This document shows positions 1 through 8,250 of a stretch of DNA of 33,546 bases, in pieces. Each line of letters begins with the position of its first letter. Positions within the stretch are counted from its first letter, which is position 1. A program made the position numbers and the translations under genes. The stretch is from an uncultured Clostridia bacterium. GTDB lineage: Bacteria > Bacillota > Clostridia > Oscillospirales > Oscillospiraceae. The stretch lies in assembly GCA_947367115.1 (NCBI GenBank), contig CANBCW010000024.1:1-33546 (forward strand), written 5' to 3'. Below the pieces are notes generated by a model. The model was not told the DNA's origin. It was given only the letters and a program-made list of their open reading frames with translations, and did not search any database.

Positions 1-6
1 GTTCTT

Positions 7-46
7 AGGGGAGGGCGCATTTTGCGAAGCAATTAGCGCCTCCCCT
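7..46. repeat. Intergenic inverted repeat (hairpin 1)
   Basis: Arms 7-18 (AGGGGAGGGCGC) and 36-46 (GCGCCTCCCCT) pair apart from one extra G, around a 17-base loop. No T-run follows, so it is not an obvious intrinsic terminator for an upstream gene. With the hairpin at 62-93 it forms a compact two-hairpin intergenic block that looks like a small non-coding repeat element. The link between the two hairpins is inference. Confidence 0.5.
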
Positions 47-61
47 ATGCCGATTTCTTTG

Positions 62-93
62 GTTACTTTCTTGTTCGGAAACAAGAAAGTAAC
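62..93. repeat. Perfect 14-bp intergenic hairpin (hairpin 2)
   Basis: GTTACTTTCTTGTT (62-75) and AACAAGAAAGTAAC (80-93) are perfect reverse complements around the loop CGGA. No T-run follows (next bases are acgcccc), which argues against a simple rho-independent terminator. It could be a dispersed palindromic repeat or an mRNA 3'-end element of the gene left of the window. A genome-wide copy count would decide. Confidence 0.6.
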
Positions 94-149
94 ACGCCCC
101 CTTCATAAAGCAGCAATTAATCTTCCCAGCCAAGGTGAAAAAGTTTCTG

Positions 150-177
150 TTGACAAAAGAACGCATCTGTGTATAAT
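150..177 (+). promoter_or_regulatory. Sigma-A-type promoter of the citrate operon
   Basis: TTGACA at 150-155 and TATAAT at 172-177 are both perfect consensus hexamers, separated by 16 bases. The ATG of the first gene lies about 50 bases downstream, behind an AAAGGAG ribosome binding site. No other promoter of this quality is seen before the four-gene operon. Confidence 0.8.
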
Positions 178-185
178 TGTATACA
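177..185. promoter_or_regulatory. Candidate GntR (FCD) operator
   Basis: TTGTATACA overlaps the last base of the -10 box and runs toward the start site. FCD-type GntR regulators commonly bind short palindromes of the form TTGTATACAA. The second gene of the operon encodes such a regulator, so autoregulation by blocking this promoter is a reasonable inference. Binding is not shown. Confidence 0.45.
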
Positions 186-228
186 CTGAAACAAGAAAGC
201 AAAGATACCCTCGAAAGGAGCCAACATT

Positions 229-1605
229 ATGCTTGAAATTTCTTCTAAAACCAATCTGCTCGAGCAGAAATCCTACAAATACTCCCTGCAGGATGTAGCA
301 GAGCCCAACCTGCACCGGGATGTTTATTCCTACGGCACCATCCCTAAGGTCGCCTTCAACCATCGCCGTGTGCCTATGGCCATGCCCGAGGAGATCTGGA
401 TTACCGACACCTCTCTGCGTGACGGTCAGCAGTCCGTGGAGCCTTACACCGTTGATCAGATCGTCAATATCTATAAGCTGCTGAATAAACTGGGCGGCCC
501 CTACGGCATCATCCGCCAGACCGAGTTCTTTATTTACAGCAAGAAGGATCGCGAAGCCATTGAAAAATGTATGTCTCTGGACTATAAGTTCCCGGAGATC
601 ACCAGTTGGATCCGTGCCAGCAAGGAGGACTTCAAACTGGTTAAAGATCTGGGCATCAAGGAGACCGGCATTCTGGTGAGCTGCTCGGACTATCACATCT
701 TCAAAAAGATGAAGATGAGCCGCAGCCAGTGCCTTGACTACTATCTGGGCACCGTCAAAGACGCTTTCAACGCAGGTGTCGTCCCCCGCTGCCACTTAGA
801 GGACATTACCCGAGCCGATTTCTACGGCTTCGTTGTTCCCTTTGTCAACGAACTGCAGGCATTGAGCCGTGAAGCAGGCATCCCTGTCAAGATCCGAGCC
901 TGCGATACTATGGGCTACGGCGTTCCCTATACCGAGGCCGCAATGCCCAGATCTGTCGCCGGTATCATCTACGGCCTGCAGCACTACGCCGACGTTCCCA
1001 GCGAATGTCTGGAGTGGCACGGTCACAACGACTTCTACAAGGCCGTCGCCAACGCCTCTACCGCATGGCTGTACGGTGCCTGTGCCGTCAACTGCTCCCT
1101 GCTCGGCATCGGCGAGCGTACCGGCAATGTCCCGCTGGAGGCTATGGTCTTTGAGTACGCCTCCCTGCGTGGTTCTCTGGATGGCATGGACACAACGGTG
1201 ATCACCGAAATCGCCGACTTCTTCAAAAAGGATGTGGGCTACGATATCCCGCCCATGACTCCTTACGTTGGCACCGCCTTCAACGTCACCCGAGCCGGTA
1301 TCCACGCCGACGGTCTGATGAAGGACGAGGAAATCTACACCATTTTTGATACCAAGAAGATTTTGAACAAGCCTGCCACCGTGCAGATCAGCAAAACCTC
1401 CGGTCTTGCAGGCATTGCGTACTGGGTCAATCAGACCTACAACCTGCCGGATGAGGAAAAGCTCGACAAGCGTGACCCGCTGGTGGTCGCCCTGAAGGAA
1501 TGGATCGACGAGCAGTACGAAAATGAGCGCCAGACTGCCATGACCGACAAGGAAATGGACGAAAAGATCCAGGAGCTTGCTCCCGGCCGCTTCCATAAAG
1601 ATTAA
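229..1605 (+). CDS. Re-type citrate synthase (homocitrate/isopropylmalate synthase family)
   Basis: Predicted to condense oxaloacetate and acetyl-CoA to citrate in the cytoplasm. The 458-residue protein belongs to the DRE-TIM (HMGL-like) superfamily: the TDTSLRDGQQ motif carries R64 and D65, and the metal-binding HGH motif is at H264/H266. It lacks the long C-terminal LeuA dimer/regulatory domain of isopropylmalate synthases. On sequence alone it could be a homocitrate or isopropylmalate synthase. The identification rests on known clostridial Re-citrate synthases being of this family and size, and on the neighbours, which are aconitase and isocitrate dehydrogenase. No Si-type citrate synthase is present in the window. 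The start is set by AAAGGAG about 10 bases upstream of the ATG. The stop lies 12 bases before the GntR gene, so the two are probably cotranscribed. The product feeds glutamate synthesis through 2-oxoglutarate. Confidence 0.85.
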   Translation: MLEISSKTNLLEQKSYKYSLQDVAEPNLHRDVYSYGTIPKVAFNHRRVPMAMPEEIWITDTSLRDGQQSVEPYTVDQIVNIYKLLNKLGGPYGIIRQTEFFIYSKKDREAIEKCMSLDYKFPEITSWIRASKEDFKLVKDLGIKETGILVSCSDYHIFKKMKMSRSQCLDYYLGTVKDAFNAGVVPRCHLEDITRADFYGFVVPFVNELQALSREAGIPVKIRACDTMGYGVPYTEAAMPRSVAGIIYGLQHYADVPSECLEWHGHNDFYKAVANASTAWLYGACAVNCSLLGIGERTGNVPLEAMVFEYASLRGSLDGMDTTVITEIADFFKKDVGYDIPPMTPYVGTAFNVTRAGIHADGLMKDEEIYTIFDTKKILNKPATVQISKTSGLAGIAYWVNQTYNLPDEEKLDKRDPLVVALKEWIDEQYENERQTAMTDKEMDEKIQELAPGRFHKD

Positions 1606-1617
1606 GGAGAACGCCCT

Positions 1618-2262
1618 ATGAAAGCATTTAAGAGCACATCCCTGGCCGACCAAGTTTTCGACAAACTGGAAAATGACATTATTCAAGGTGTGTATCCCAA
1701 GGGTGAGATTTTGACGGAGCTGAAGCTCGTTGAGCAGCTCGGTGTCAGCCGCACTCCCATCCGGGACGCTCTGCGTCGGCTGGAGCAGGAACGGCTGATT
1801 GCCGATACCGGCAAGGGCAGTTTGGTTCTGGGCATCACCGACGACGATCTGCTGGACATTATGAACATCCGGGAACGAATCGAGGGGTTGGTTGCCTATT
1901 ATGCCGCCAAAAACATTACCCCTGAGGGTATTGCGGAATTGAAGCATCTGACTGACCTGCAGGATTTTTACTTCACCAAATGGGATACTGAGCGGCTGCG
2001 TCAGGTGGACGACGAATTCCACGATGCTATCTGCCGTCTGAGCCAGCGCACGGTCATCAGCGATACCCTGACCCCCCTGCACCGCAAGACCCGCCGCTAC
2101 CGCCGTCTCGCCATGGAGGATCGGGCCCGCACAACTCAGACCACCAAAGAGCATTTTGAAATCTATCAGGCCATTGCCGCCGGTGACGCTGATCTGGCAA
2201 AAAAGCTGATGAAACAGCACATTATGAATGCAAAAGCACATATGATCAAGGGAGAAAACTGA
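1618..2262 (+). CDS. GntR-family (FCD domain) transcriptional regulator
   Basis: 214 residues, normal for the FadR/FCD subgroup. The N-terminal winged helix-turn-helix (about 10-75) has the GntR signature VSRTPIRDALRRLEQERLI. The C-terminal all-helical FCD domain (about 80-205) shows metal/ligand-type residues in DEFHDAI and near LMKQHI. FCD domains usually bind small organic acids. Sitting between citrate synthase and aconitase, it probably senses citrate or a related acid and controls its own operon through the palindrome over the promoter at 177-185. The gene starts 12 bases after the previous stop with AAGGAG in the gap, and ends one base before the aconitase ATG. Ligand and target are inferred. 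Confidence 0.85.
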   Translation: MKAFKSTSLADQVFDKLENDIIQGVYPKGEILTELKLVEQLGVSRTPIRDALRRLEQERLIADTGKGSLVLGITDDDLLDIMNIRERIEGLVAYYAAKNITPEGIAELKHLTDLQDFYFTKWDTERLRQVDDEFHDAICRLSQRTVISDTLTPLHRKTRRYRRLAMEDRARTTQTTKEHFEIYQAIAAGDADLAKKLMKQHIMNAKAHMIKGEN

Positions 2263-2263
2263 C

Positions 2264-4195
2264 ATGGGAATGACCATTGCACAAAAAATCATTAAAGCTC
2301 ATCTGGTCTCCGGGGATATGACCCCCGGCAGCGAGGTGGCTCTGCGGATCGACCAAACTCTGACTCAGGATGCTACCGGCACCATGGCCTATCTGGAATT
2401 TGAGACCATGGGTATCCCCCGGGTCAAGACAGAGCTGTCCATTGCGTATGTTGACCATAACACCCTGCAGTGCGGTTTTGAAAACGCAGACGATCACCGC
2501 TATCTGCAGACCGTCGCTGCCAAGCACGGTGTTTACTTCTCCCGCCCCGGTAACGGCATCTGCCATCAGGTTCATCTGGAACGCTTCGGCAAGCCCGGCA
2601 AGACCCTGATCGGCTCCGACAGCCATACGCCCACCGGCGGCGGCATCGGTATGCTGGCCTTCGGTGCCGGCGGCATGGATGTTGCTGTTGCCATGGGCGG
2701 CGGCGCGTATTACATTACCATGCCCAAGATGTTCAAGGTCAATCTCACAGGCAAGCTGCGTCCTTACGTCACCGCCAAGGATGTTTCCCTGAAGCTGCTG
2801 CAGATTCTGTCCGTCAAGGGCGGTGTCGGTGCCATCGTAGAATGGGGCGGCGAAGGTATCGCTGCTCTGTCTGTCCCTGAGCGCGCCACCATTACCAACA
2901 TGGGTACAGAATTGGGCGCCACCACCTCTATCTTCCCCTCTGACGATGTGACCAAGGCCTTCCTGGCCGCACAGGGTCGTGCCGATGATTACACCCCCCT
3001 GTGCAGCGACGCGGACGCGGTCTATGACCGGATCATCGACATTGATCTAAGCACTTTGGAGCCCATGATCGCCTGTCCCCACAGCCCCGACAACGTGGTT
3101 GAGGTGAATACCCTCAGCGCTGTTAAGGTCGATCAGGTCTGTATCGGCTCCTGCACCAACTCTTCTCTGAGCGATATGCTGAAAGTCGCCGCAATGCTCA
3201 AAGGCAAGACCATTCACCCCACCGTCAGCCTGTCCATCTCTCCCGGTTCCCGCCAGGTGTTGAGTATGCTGGCAGACTGCGGCGCGCTGGCTGATATTCT
3301 GGCCAGCGGTGCGAGAGTTCTGGAATGCGCCTGCGGCCCCTGCATCGGCATGGGCTTCTCCCCCAGCTCCGGCGGCGTGAGCCTGCGCACCTTCAACCGT
3401 AACTTCCTGGGCCGCAGCGGAACGAAGGACGGCCAGGTTTACCTGGTATCCCCTGAGACTGCCGTTGCTTCCGCTCTGACCGGCTATATCACCGATCCCA
3501 CTACCACCAAGGGCGAACTGAAGGTTCAGATGCCCGAGAAGTTCAAAATCGACGACTCCGCTGTGCTGGCTCCCCTGCCTGCCGACGAAGCAGCGAACGC
3601 CGCGGTTCTTCGCGGTCCCAACATCAAAGAATTCCCCAAGAGCAAGGCCTTCAACGATTCTCTGGAAGCCAAGCTGGTGCTGAAAGTCGGCGACAACATC
3701 ACCACCGACCACATCATGCCCGCCGGTGCCAAGATTCTGCCCTACCGCTCCAACATCCCCCATCTGAGCAAGTTCTGCTTCGAAGTATGCGATCCTACGT
3801 TCCCTGAGCGGGCCAAGGCAGCCGGTGACGGCATCATCGTCGGCGGCAGCAACTACGGTCAGGGCTCTTCCCGTGAGCACGCCGCTCTGGTTCCCATGTA
3901 CCTGGGCATCCGGGGTGTGATTGCCAAGAGCTTTGCCCGCATCCATGTGGCGAATCTGATCAATGCCGGTATCCTGCCCATGGTCTTTGAAGATCCGGCT
4001 GATTACGACAATCTGGATCAGGACGCGGATCTGTACATTGAAAATATTGTGGCTGGCATGGCAGACGGCAAGCTGGCCGTCACTGATCGAACCACTGGCA
4101 AACAATTCAACGTCCTTTGCAGTCTGACTGAGCGGCAGAGAGCGATTCTGCTGGCCGGCGGCCTGCTGAACTACACCAAGGAGGGTGGCCAATAA
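2264..4195 (+). CDS. Aconitate hydratase (single-chain, clostridial type)
   Basis: Isomerises citrate to isocitrate through cis-aconitate using a 4Fe-4S cluster. The 643-residue chain has the large domain first (about 1-420) with cluster cysteines in CIGSCTNSS and CACGPCIGMG. The swivel domain follows (about 470-643) with GSSREHAAL. It is shorter than AcnA (about 890) and matches the compact aconitase group that is related to 3-isopropylmalate dehydratase but carries both parts in one chain. Isopropylmalate dehydratase activity is the alternative. The flanking Re-citrate synthase and isocitrate dehydrogenase make aconitase the better reading. The ATG lies one base after the GntR stop behind GGGAG, and the stop overlaps the next start (TAATG), so translation is probably coupled. 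Confidence 0.9.
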   Translation: MGMTIAQKIIKAHLVSGDMTPGSEVALRIDQTLTQDATGTMAYLEFETMGIPRVKTELSIAYVDHNTLQCGFENADDHRYLQTVAAKHGVYFSRPGNGICHQVHLERFGKPGKTLIGSDSHTPTGGGIGMLAFGAGGMDVAVAMGGGAYYITMPKMFKVNLTGKLRPYVTAKDVSLKLLQILSVKGGVGAIVEWGGEGIAALSVPERATITNMGTELGATTSIFPSDDVTKAFLAAQGRADDYTPLCSDADAVYDRIIDIDLSTLEPMIACPHSPDNVVEVNTLSAVKVDQVCIGSCTNSSLSDMLKVAAMLKGKTIHPTVSLSISPGSRQVLSMLADCGALADILASGARVLECACGPCIGMGFSPSSGGVSLRTFNRNFLGRSGTKDGQVYLVSPETAVASALTGYITDPTTTKGELKVQMPEKFKIDDSAVLAPLPADEAANAAVLRGPNIKEFPKSKAFNDSLEAKLVLKVGDNITTDHIMPAGAKILPYRSNIPHLSKFCFEVCDPTFPERAKAAGDGIIVGGSNYGQGSSREHAALVPMYLGIRGVIAKSFARIHVANLINAGILPMVFEDPADYDNLDQDADLYIENIVAGMADGKLAVTDRTTGKQFNVLCSLTERQRAILLAGGLLNYTKEGGQ

Positions 4196-5304
4196 TGAAT
4201 ATCGACCAGGCCTGTGAGGCCTTTAAGAAGCTGCTGGAGGAACAGCAGCAGCGCATTGCGAACATGGACTGCACCAAGACCGATTTCACGAACAAAAAGG
4301 TCGTGACCATCGGCGTTGTAGACGGTGACGGCATCGGCCCCATCATCACCCAGCACGCCGCCCGCGTGCTGAAAAAGCTGCTGGCTGACGAGGTTGCCGC
4401 CGGCACCATCATTATCAAGGAAATCCAGGGTCTGACCATCGAGAACCGCATGGCTCAGGGTAAGGCCATCCCCGATGATGTACTGGCTGAGATCAAGTCC
4501 TGCGACGTGGTTTTGAAGGGTCCCACCACTACTCCCCACGGCGGCACGCTGGAAAGCGCCAATGTTGCCATGCGCCGGGAGCTGGATCTGTACGCCAACT
4601 GCCGCCCGGTGTCCATCCCCGAGCAGGGTATCGACTGGATGTTCTACCGTGAGAATACCGAGGGTGAATACGTCCTGGGCTCCAAGGGCGTAGAGCTGCC
4701 CGGCATGGCAGTAGATTTCAAAGTCACCACCGACCTTGGTACCCGCCGGATCGCCCGCGCGGCCTTTGAATACGCCAAGAACAACGGCAAGACCCACGTT
4801 TCCATCGTCACCAAGGCCAACATCATGAAGAAGACCGACGGCAAGTTCACCGCCATCGCCCATGAGGTCGCCGCCGATTATCCCGGCATCACCGTGGAGG
4901 ATTACTACATTGACATCATGACTGCCAACCTCATCAAAGAGGGACTGCGGGAGAAGTTCCAGGTCATTCTGCTGCCGAACCTGTACGGCGATATCATCAC
5001 CGATGAGGCCGCCCAGATTCAGGGTGGTGTTGGCACGGCAGGCTCCGCCAACATTGGCGACAAGTACGCTATGTTTGAGGCCATTCACGGCTCTGCCCCC
5101 AGGATGATCGAGCGGGGTATGGGTCACTACGCCAACCCCGACAGCATTCTTAAGGCCGCCGCACTGCTGCTGCGCCACATCTGCCGAGCCGACAAGGCCG
5201 CCAAGCTGGAGGATGCCATGGCACACTGCCCCCTGACGGTAAAGTCCGACGGCTCCGCCGCCACCTGCCAGGAATACGCCGACGCAGTGATCGCGCTCCT
5301 GTGA
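4195..5304 (+). CDS. Isocitrate dehydrogenase (isocitrate/isopropylmalate dehydrogenase family)
   Basis: Oxidatively decarboxylates isocitrate to 2-oxoglutarate, the last step of this partial TCA branch. The 369-residue protein has GDGIGP near residue 45 after a roughly 25-residue polar N-terminal extension. It also shows the FYRENTEGEY substrate loop, a catalytic K region in VTKANIMKKTDG, and NLYGDIITDEAA with metal-binding aspartates. C-terminal EAIHGSAP and a YANPDSILKAAALLLRH-type segment complete the family pattern. The size and fold are those of NAD-dependent IDH/isopropylmalate dehydrogenases. Cofactor preference cannot be settled by eye. Its ATG shares one base with the aconitase stop. 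It is the last gene of the operon; a 22-base gap separates it from the MarR gene, with no clear terminator between them. Confidence 0.85.
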   Translation: MNIDQACEAFKKLLEEQQQRIANMDCTKTDFTNKKVVTIGVVDGDGIGPIITQHAARVLKKLLADEVAAGTIIIKEIQGLTIENRMAQGKAIPDDVLAEIKSCDVVLKGPTTTPHGGTLESANVAMRRELDLYANCRPVSIPEQGIDWMFYRENTEGEYVLGSKGVELPGMAVDFKVTTDLGTRRIARAAFEYAKNNGKTHVSIVTKANIMKKTDGKFTAIAHEVAADYPGITVEDYYIDIMTANLIKEGLREKFQVILLPNLYGDIITDEAAQIQGGVGTAGSANIGDKYAMFEAIHGSAPRMIERGMGHYANPDSILKAAALLLRHICRADKAAKLEDAMAHCPLTVKSDGSAATCQEYADAVIALL

Positions 5305-5326
5305 CGCGCAACGCAGAGAGGTAATT

Positions 5327-5779
5327 ATGGACGATCAGAAATACGAACCAATTAGGCTGAAAAATCAACTTTGTTTCCCACTCTACGCCTGCTCCCGGGA
5401 AACGATTCGGCTATATAAGCCCTATCTGGACGCGCTTGAGCTGACCTACACCCAGTATATTTCCATGATGGTGCTGTGGGAAAGAAAGGCCTTGACCGTA
5501 AAGGAGCTTGGAAACGAGCTGTATCTGGACTCCGGCACTCTGACTCCCCTGCTGAAAAAGCTGGAAGCCAAAGGTCTGCTGACCCGCAAACGCTCCACAG
5601 AGGATGAGCGTAACCTGATCGTGTCCATTACCGAACAGGGTGAAGCCTTGAAGGATAAGGCACTGTCCATCCATCACAGCATGGCCGCCTGCGTCAAGCT
5701 GACTGATGAGGAAGCACTGACGCTTTATCAACTGCTGTATAAAATGCTTTCTTATGTTGGCACCGGAAATGAGGAATGA
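5327..5779 (+). CDS. OhrR-like MarR-family peroxide-sensing repressor
   Basis: 150 residues with the MarR winged helix: LTVKELGNELYLDSGTLTPL recognition region and the wing RKRSTEDERN. The N-terminal LKNQLCFPLYACSRE closely matches OhrR. Cys16 sits where the OhrR peroxide-reacting cysteine sits, and the tyrosines expected around the sensing pocket are present. Known OhrR proteins repress organic hydroperoxide resistance genes and release DNA when this cysteine is oxidised. No ohr gene is visible here; the next gene is a nitroreductase-like flavoprotein overlapping the 3' end, which suggests that is the controlled partner. AGAGG lies just upstream of the ATG. Assignment to the OhrR subgroup is confident; the ligand is inferred. 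Confidence 0.85.
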   Translation: MDDQKYEPIRLKNQLCFPLYACSRETIRLYKPYLDALELTYTQYISMMVLWERKALTVKELGNELYLDSGTLTPLLKKLEAKGLLTRKRSTEDERNLIVSITEQGEALKDKALSIHHSMAACVKLTDEEALTLYQLLYKMLSYVGTGNEE

Positions 5780-6485
5780 GCTGGTATTCCGGCGCAGATC
5801 TGTCCGCAAATACACCGGCGAACCGGTGGATGCGGCAACGTTGGAAACGATCACCGCTTTCTGCGCCGCGGCTCGACCGCTGTATCCTGACATCAAAATA
5901 CACAGCCGGATCGTCAGCAAGGAGCAGGTGCGATTCTATTTTCCATGGAAAACGCCCCAGCTCATTGCCGTTTTCAGCGAGGATAAGCCGGGATATCTGG
6001 AAAATGTCGGTTTCGTCTTTCAGCAGGTGGATCTGTTCCTGCAAAGCATCGGGCTTGGCTCCTGCTGGCTGGGACTGGGTAAGCTGCGGGATGTGGGCAT
6101 CCAGGAAGACGGTATGGAATTCGTGATTCTGATCGCGTTCGGTCACCCGGAAGAAAGTCCGCTGCGCTCCGACATCAGTCAGTTCCAGCGAAAACCTCTT
6201 GCCGAGATCACGGACACACCGGACATACGGCTGGAGCCTGCCCGGCTGGCTCCCTCCAGCACCAACAGCCAGCCCTGGTATTTCGTCCACGAGGGCGATA
6301 CCATCCACGCCTACCGCTCCGAGGCTGGTCTGCTGCGTCACAAAACGCTGGGCAGCATGAACCGGATCGATATGGGCATCGCCCTGGCGCATATGTACGT
6401 TACAAACCCAGATGCGTTCCAGTTCTTCTCCACCGAGGCTCCGGAGCTGAAAGGCTATCGCTATACCGGCAGCGTCACACTATAA
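5769..6485 (+). CDS. Nitroreductase-family FMN protein (TM1586-like)
   Basis: About 238 residues. The N-terminal RRSVRKYTGEPVD is the usual FMN-phosphate contact of nitroreductases. The middle has GLGSCWLGLGKL, and the C-terminal half repeats the fold with ARLAPSSTNSQPWYF and GSMNRIDMGIALAHM, the arrangement of the TM1586-type nitroreductase family. It probably reduces quinone- or nitro-like electrophiles with NAD(P)H; the substrate is unknown. Two starts are possible, ATG 5754 and ATG 5769, both inside the end of the MarR gene and neither with a strong ribosome binding site; I chose 5769 because the family usually begins close to the RRS motif. The overlap implies translational coupling to the OhrR-like repressor, consistent with an oxidative/electrophile stress unit. 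Confidence 0.75.
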   Translation: MRNELVFRRRSVRKYTGEPVDAATLETITAFCAAARPLYPDIKIHSRIVSKEQVRFYFPWKTPQLIAVFSEDKPGYLENVGFVFQQVDLFLQSIGLGSCWLGLGKLRDVGIQEDGMEFVILIAFGHPEESPLRSDISQFQRKPLAEITDTPDIRLEPARLAPSSTNSQPWYFVHEGDTIHAYRSEAGLLRHKTLGSMNRIDMGIALAHMYVTNPDAFQFFSTEAPELKGYRYTGSVTL

Positions 6486-6489
6486 AGTA

Positions 6490-6519
6490 ACACCCCCTCC
6501 GATATATCGGAGGGGGTGT
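6490..6519. terminator. Bidirectional hairpin between convergent genes
   Basis: A perfect 30-base palindrome: ACACCCCCTCCGATA and its reverse complement meet at the centre. It lies between the nitroreductase stop (plus) and the lipoprotein stop (minus), so it can serve both. The following T-tracts are weak (gtttataatt on plus). Its core CCGATATATCGG resembles the 7-mer of the arrays at 30274 and 33217, but one occurrence is not evidence of relation. Confidence 0.7.
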
Positions 6520-6538
6520 CGTTTATAATTCGCAGCGA

Positions 6539-8116
6539 TCAGGCGATATCCTGGAGGTACGTCTCATAGGTATACCCATAGCAAACAAGTCCAAAGTACC
6601 GCTGCCATGTCGGGGTGGCCGCCTTGGCATCGGAATACAGAACCAGCTTCCCTGAACAGCCCACAAACGGACTCGTTTCCGACGTCCCCGGCTTGATCAC
6701 CAGCAGGCTTTGAGGCAAGAACACCGAGGTTAAGCTCGTGCAATCCTTGAATGCTGCGCCATCGATATCCACAATGCTCATGCCAAGACACAGTCGTTTC
6801 ATGCCGGTACACCCGCTGAACGCAAAGCCGCCGATGGCCTGCACCGTATCCGGCAGGATAACTTCCTCCAGCCCTGGGCAGAAGGCAAACGCCGAGCCTT
6901 CGATCCTTTCCAGCGCCTGACCAAAGGCCACTGTTGTCAGTCCGGTACATTCATAAAAAGCGCAGGAACCAATGCTTTTGCAGCCCTTGGGGAGCACGAT
7001 GCTTTCCAGTGAAGCGGCTTTATAAAAAGCATTCCCCCCGATCTGCGTAACAGAGTCCGGCAAGATCACCTGTTCCAGCTTCACACATTCCGCGAACGCA
7101 CCATAGGGAACATACTGCAGGCCATCCGGCAGCCGTATACTGCGCAGAGAAGCACAGCCGTGGAAGCAGCTATCTCCAATGGCGGTCACAGAATCCGGCA
7201 GCTCCACCGACTCCAGAGACTTGCACAAAAAGAACGTGCCCCGATTGATCTGCGTTAAGCCCTCCGGCAGCTTTACCGTCCGAAGCGCTGTACAACCGTC
7301 GAACACATAATCTTTCAGCTCTTTCATTTCTCCGGGAAGGGTGATATCCACCAATTGATCGCAATAGCGGAACGCATACGACTCAATAACGGTCACCGTA
7401 TCCGGTATGATCACCGATCGGATGTCACTGCTCATAAAGGCACTGTTGCCGATCCGTACCACTTTTTCACCTTGCTCATTTTCTTCCGGTATCCGCAGGC
7501 CCTGTACCGTCTTATTCTTCAGACCTGTAACGGAACAGGTTCCGTCACCGTGGCTTTCAAAGATCAGCACCTGCAGCGGGTCCACCGTAGGCGGCACCTG
7601 CTTATCCCAATACGAATAGCCGCAGGCATCACAGATATACTTCTCCCCGCCATATTCCACCTCCGTGGGCGCAACGACTGTTACGGTGTAAGTATGTGCC
7701 ATGGGAGCTGTTTCATTACCGGTATAAGTATGGCCGCATTCACAGGAATAAACGGTATAGCCACCCTGAATGCAGGTGGGCGCAATGGTCTGCTGCCGAT
7801 AGCTATGTACATGGATACTGGCTTCCGGTTCAGTCTCTCCTGTTTGATCATCCTTCTGATCCGCCGGAGCGTCATTAGGCTGCGTTGACGTTTCCTGGTC
7901 ATCCGCCGGAACAAATGCCCCCGGCTCTGTTGGTTGCGATGACTGATCACTCTGGCTCATTTCGCTTGCCGAGGTACTGCCCTGACTATTCTCCGAGCTC
8001 TGCACAGTACCGGGCTTACTTGTTTCCGTCCGGTCAACGGCTCCGCTGCCGCTGTCCGCGCAGGAGCAAAGCAGCACCGCCAACAGCGCAAAAATCATCA
8101 ATCGTCTTTTTTTCAT
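6539..8116 (-). CDS. BspA-type leucine-rich-repeat lipoprotein
   Basis: Start chosen at the MKKRR codon (8114-8116) because AGGAGG sits 4 bases upstream on the minus strand; 525 residues. A signal peptide with the hydrophobic run LMIFALLAVLLCSC ends at a likely lipidated Cys, so the protein should be anchored outside the membrane. Next comes a Ser/Gln/Glu/Asp-rich low-complexity linker (about 20-100). A Cys-rich stretch follows with HVHSY, CECGHTYTG and CDACGYSYW, a repeat type common in clostridial surface proteins. From about 190 there are some twelve BspA-type repeats of about 23 residues (I.SAF..C..L..I.LPD.V..IG). Such repeats mediate binding to proteins or surfaces; the ligand is unknown. 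The gene is monocistronic and shares its promoter region with the XRE regulator. Confidence 0.85.
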   Translation of the reverse strand: MKKRRLMIFALLAVLLCSCADSGSGAVDRTETSKPGTVQSSENSQGSTSASEMSQSDQSSQPTEPGAFVPADDQETSTQPNDAPADQKDDQTGETEPEASIHVHSYRQQTIAPTCIQGGYTVYSCECGHTYTGNETAPMAHTYTVTVVAPTEVEYGGEKYICDACGYSYWDKQVPPTVDPLQVLIFESHGDGTCSVTGLKNKTVQGLRIPEENEQGEKVVRIGNSAFMSSDIRSVIIPDTVTVIESYAFRYCDQLVDITLPGEMKELKDYVFDGCTALRTVKLPEGLTQINRGTFFLCKSLESVELPDSVTAIGDSCFHGCASLRSIRLPDGLQYVPYGAFAECVKLEQVILPDSVTQIGGNAFYKAASLESIVLPKGCKSIGSCAFYECTGLTTVAFGQALERIEGSAFAFCPGLEEVILPDTVQAIGGFAFSGCTGMKRLCLGMSIVDIDGAAFKDCTSLTSVFLPQSLLVIKPGTSETSPFVGCSGKLVLYSDAKAATPTWQRYFGLVCYGYTYETYLQDIA

Positions 8117-8157
8117 ATTTCCTCCTGACTCATGCCTGCGTTTGATCACGTTCATTG

Positions 8158-8227
8158 TAGGTCATCCTCTCCTACTTTTCTATATAATAGGTCAATTACA
8201 CCCTAATGTCAATAGGTCATTTTGACA
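8158..8227. promoter_or_regulatory. Candidate operator region with TAGGTCA repeats
   Basis: TAGGTCA occurs three times in direct orientation at 8158-8164, 8188-8194 and 8213-8219. A related TAATGTCA is at 8204-8211, and an inverted partner forms GTCATTTTGAC at 8217-8227. The copies lie over and beside the divergent promoter. They are a natural target for the adjacent XRE regulator; this is inference from position and repetition. Confidence 0.5.
8184..8212 (-). promoter_or_regulatory. Promoter of the BspA lipoprotein gene
   Basis: On the minus strand TTGACA (8212-8207) and TATTAT (8189-8184) are separated by 17 bases. Transcription would start near 8177, about 60 bases before the ATG. The same AT core reads TATAAT on the plus strand (8183-8188) toward the XRE gene, though with no good -35 there, so the two promoters may overlap back to back. 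Confidence 0.7.
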
Positions 8228-8250
8228 TAATGATAAAAGAGGTGATGAGC

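Noticed and set aside
229..1605. Leucine-pathway 2-isopropylmalate synthase
   Set aside because: No C-terminal regulatory domain, and the neighbours are aconitase and isocitrate dehydrogenase together with a GntR regulator; leuB/C/D-like reading of the neighbours is less consistent.
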